From NCBI GenBank assembly GCA_937967795.1, contig CALBSK010000015.1:1-6548 (forward strand): a stretch of DNA of 6,548 bases, written 5' to 3'. Each line of letters starts with the position of its first letter. Position 1 is the stretch's first letter. This DNA comes from an uncultured Alphaproteobacteria bacterium. GTDB taxonomy: Bacteria > Pseudomonadota > Alphaproteobacteria > UBA9655. This document shows positions 5,847-6,548 of the stretch, one piece after another. A model generated the notes under the pieces. It saw only the letters and a program-made list of their open reading frames with translations, was not told the origin of the DNA and did no database searches. A program made the position numbers and the translations under genes.

Positions 5847-6050
5847 ACTTTTTCCACTCCTGTTGTTGAAGAGCAGAAGCTGTTTCGTAAGTTTGAGCTA
5901 GGATGTCTAAAACAAGATTGGGACAAAACCCATTCTTAAAAATCTTTTCGACTTCCTTATAGAAGAGAGTCGCTTGGTGCGTATAAAGTTTGTTTCGTTT
6001 CTCTTTAAGCCTTTGGATTTTTTCTCGATGGTGAGAAGCTTGTCCATCAT
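5764..6050 (-). pseudogene. Mobilization accessory-like gene (MobC/TraC position) with a frameshift at an A6 run
   Basis: The start is clear: AGAAGGAG (6063-6056) lies 5 nt before ATG ATG at 6050. It begins MMDKLLTIEKK, then without a shift turns into unlikely sequence and stops at TAG 5909-5907 (47 residues). Slipping back one base on the six A (plus-strand T run 6018-6023) continues as IQRLKEKRNKLYTHQ, FYKEVEKIFKNGF, NLVLDILAQTYETAS and QEWKKCAPSFR, ending at TGA 5766-5764. The total is 95 residues. The joined protein has an N-terminal coiled-coil-like segment and is coherent helical coding sequence. It reads divergently from the relaxase, where TraC, TraD or MobC-type helper genes usually lie, so a role in relaxosome formation is inferred. 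The family is not firmly recognised. Possible causes are real inactivation, a homopolymer sequencing error, or productive slippage on the A run. Confidence 0.6.
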
Positions 6051-6316
6051 ACGATCTCCTTCTTTATTTTCTAATGACTTAATTTATCAAATTTGTTAAT
6101 ATTAATGAATATAATTTACTGAAAAAATTAAATATATCTCCATATAAATATGAATAATGTAAATGATCATCATCGACCTTTTGGGGTCGATAAGGCTGTC
6201 ATGGGGGCTTTTGAAAAAAGCTTACCATGTGCGCTTATACATTCTGCGAATGCGCTGGGGTGCATGCACCGGAGACCCCGAGGTAAATTGCTCATGGGAA
6301 AGGGTGATAGATAACC
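6051..6316. other. Divergent spacer with hairpins: candidate oriT and relaxase promoter
   Basis: The spacer separates two divergent mobilization transcription units, the usual place for oriT in MOBQ elements. Bases 6061-6170 are very AT-rich. Then come hairpins: ATCGACC/GGTCGAT (6172-6178, 6185-6191), GCTTTT/AAAAGC (6207-6212, 6216-6221), CATTC/GAATG (6240-6244, 6248-6252), a perfect 12-nt palindrome GGTGCATGCACC (6259-6270), and an alternative pairing GGGGT/ACCCC (6257-6261, 6275-6279). ATGTGCGCTTA (6227-6237) resembles the AAGTGCGC core of RSF1010-type nick sites as I remember them. A possible promoter is TTGAAA (6211-6216) with TTATAC (6235-6240), 18 nt apart. The relaxase has GGTGAT (6303-6308), an extended anti-Shine-Dalgarno match, 8 nt before its ATG. 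The nick site and promoter are tentative. Confidence 0.5.
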
Positions 6317-6548
6317 ATGGCCCTCTATCATTTCAGTGCCAAAGTTCTTTCTCGCGGCAGCCGAAATACGGTTAGAGCGATGGCTTATCGAGCCGGGTGT
6401 AAATTGTATGATGAACGCACAGGAGAAACGTTCAACTATGAGCATAAGGATGCTGAACATGTGGAGCTCGTTTTGCCGCAGGATGCGCCTCTATGGGCTC
6501 TCGACATTCAAAAGCTGATGACCGTTGATCGTAGGCTTGGTGTACAAG
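6317..6548 (+). CDS. MobA/MobL family relaxase, N-terminus (cut by the window end)
   Basis: The first 77 residues of a mobilization relaxase of the MobA/MobL (MOBQ, Ti TraA-like) family are present. It would nick oriT, stay joined to the 5' DNA end through a tyrosine, and lead the strand during transfer. It starts MALYHFSAKVLSRG, the family's usual beginning. Tyr24 in AMAYRAG falls where the catalytic tyrosine lies in MobA relaxases. KLYDERTGETFNY (29-41) and HVELVLPQDAP (48-58) are further family blocks. The HUH histidines would lie beyond the window. The ATG at 6317 is set by homology and by GGTGAT 8 nt upstream. The gene diverges from the two small helper-like genes and faces the candidate oriT. 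Whether it is a simple relaxase or a long TraA-type relaxase-helicase cannot be seen. Confidence 0.93.
   Translation, partial: MALYHFSAKVLSRGSRNTVRAMAYRAGCKLYDERTGETFNYEHKDAEHVELVLPQDAPLWALDIQKLMTVDRRLGVQ

Noticed and set aside
6163..6460. Open frames on both strands over the oriT spacer and relaxase start
   Set aside because: They overlap the well-supported relaxase N-terminus and hairpin-rich spacer and resemble no protein family.

Overview
The window looks like a stretch of a mobile element, either a plasmid or an integrative mobilizable/conjugative element, from a Gram-negative, probably proteobacterial host of moderate AT content. The evidence is a Toprim/DUF3987 primase-helicase, a HigB/HigA-like toxin-antitoxin pair, a stand-alone DUF1016 (PDDEXK) nuclease and the start of a MobA/MobL (MOBQ-type) relaxase. 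Low-GC intracellular or amoeba-associated alpha- or gammaproteobacteria carry similar sets, but the host cannot be named from this sequence alone.

Layout. (1) 3-3075, plus strand: a replication module. A long primase-helicase protein, probably missing a few N-terminal codons at the window edge, overlaps by 8 nt a 230-residue protein of unknown function. The N-terminal two thirds of that second gene is a four-unit array of 105-nt repeats. Each unit is also a long DNA palindrome built from TGACA/TGTCA iterons. (2) 3097-3756, minus strand, convergent with the first module: a RelE/HigB-like toxin followed by an HTH antitoxin, with an operator palindrome inside the promoter. (3) 3823-4094, plus strand: an operator-like palindrome and a 62-residue hypothetical protein. 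(4) 4095-4389: no gene seen; it holds one 15-bp perfect hairpin. (5) 4390-5511, minus strand: the DUF1016 nuclease with its own sigma70-like promoter. Its coding sequence contains a 29-nt perfect palindrome. (6) 5569-6050, minus strand: two small genes divergent from the relaxase, in the place where mobilization accessory genes (TraC/TraD/MobC type) normally sit. Each is readable only across a one-base frame break at or beside an A run. (7) 6051-6316: an AT-rich and hairpin-rich divergent spacer, the best candidate for oriT. (8) 6317 to the window end, plus strand: the relaxase N-terminus.

Working together: the primase-helicase would support replication or post-transfer priming, the relaxase and its accessory proteins would process oriT, and the toxin-antitoxin pair would stabilise the element. 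The nuclease may act in element competition, defence or recombination. The most unusual object is the palindromic iteron array embedded in the second gene. It keeps dyad symmetry in DNA (and mRNA) while staying in frame, so it may be a protein-binding or replication site that is also translated.
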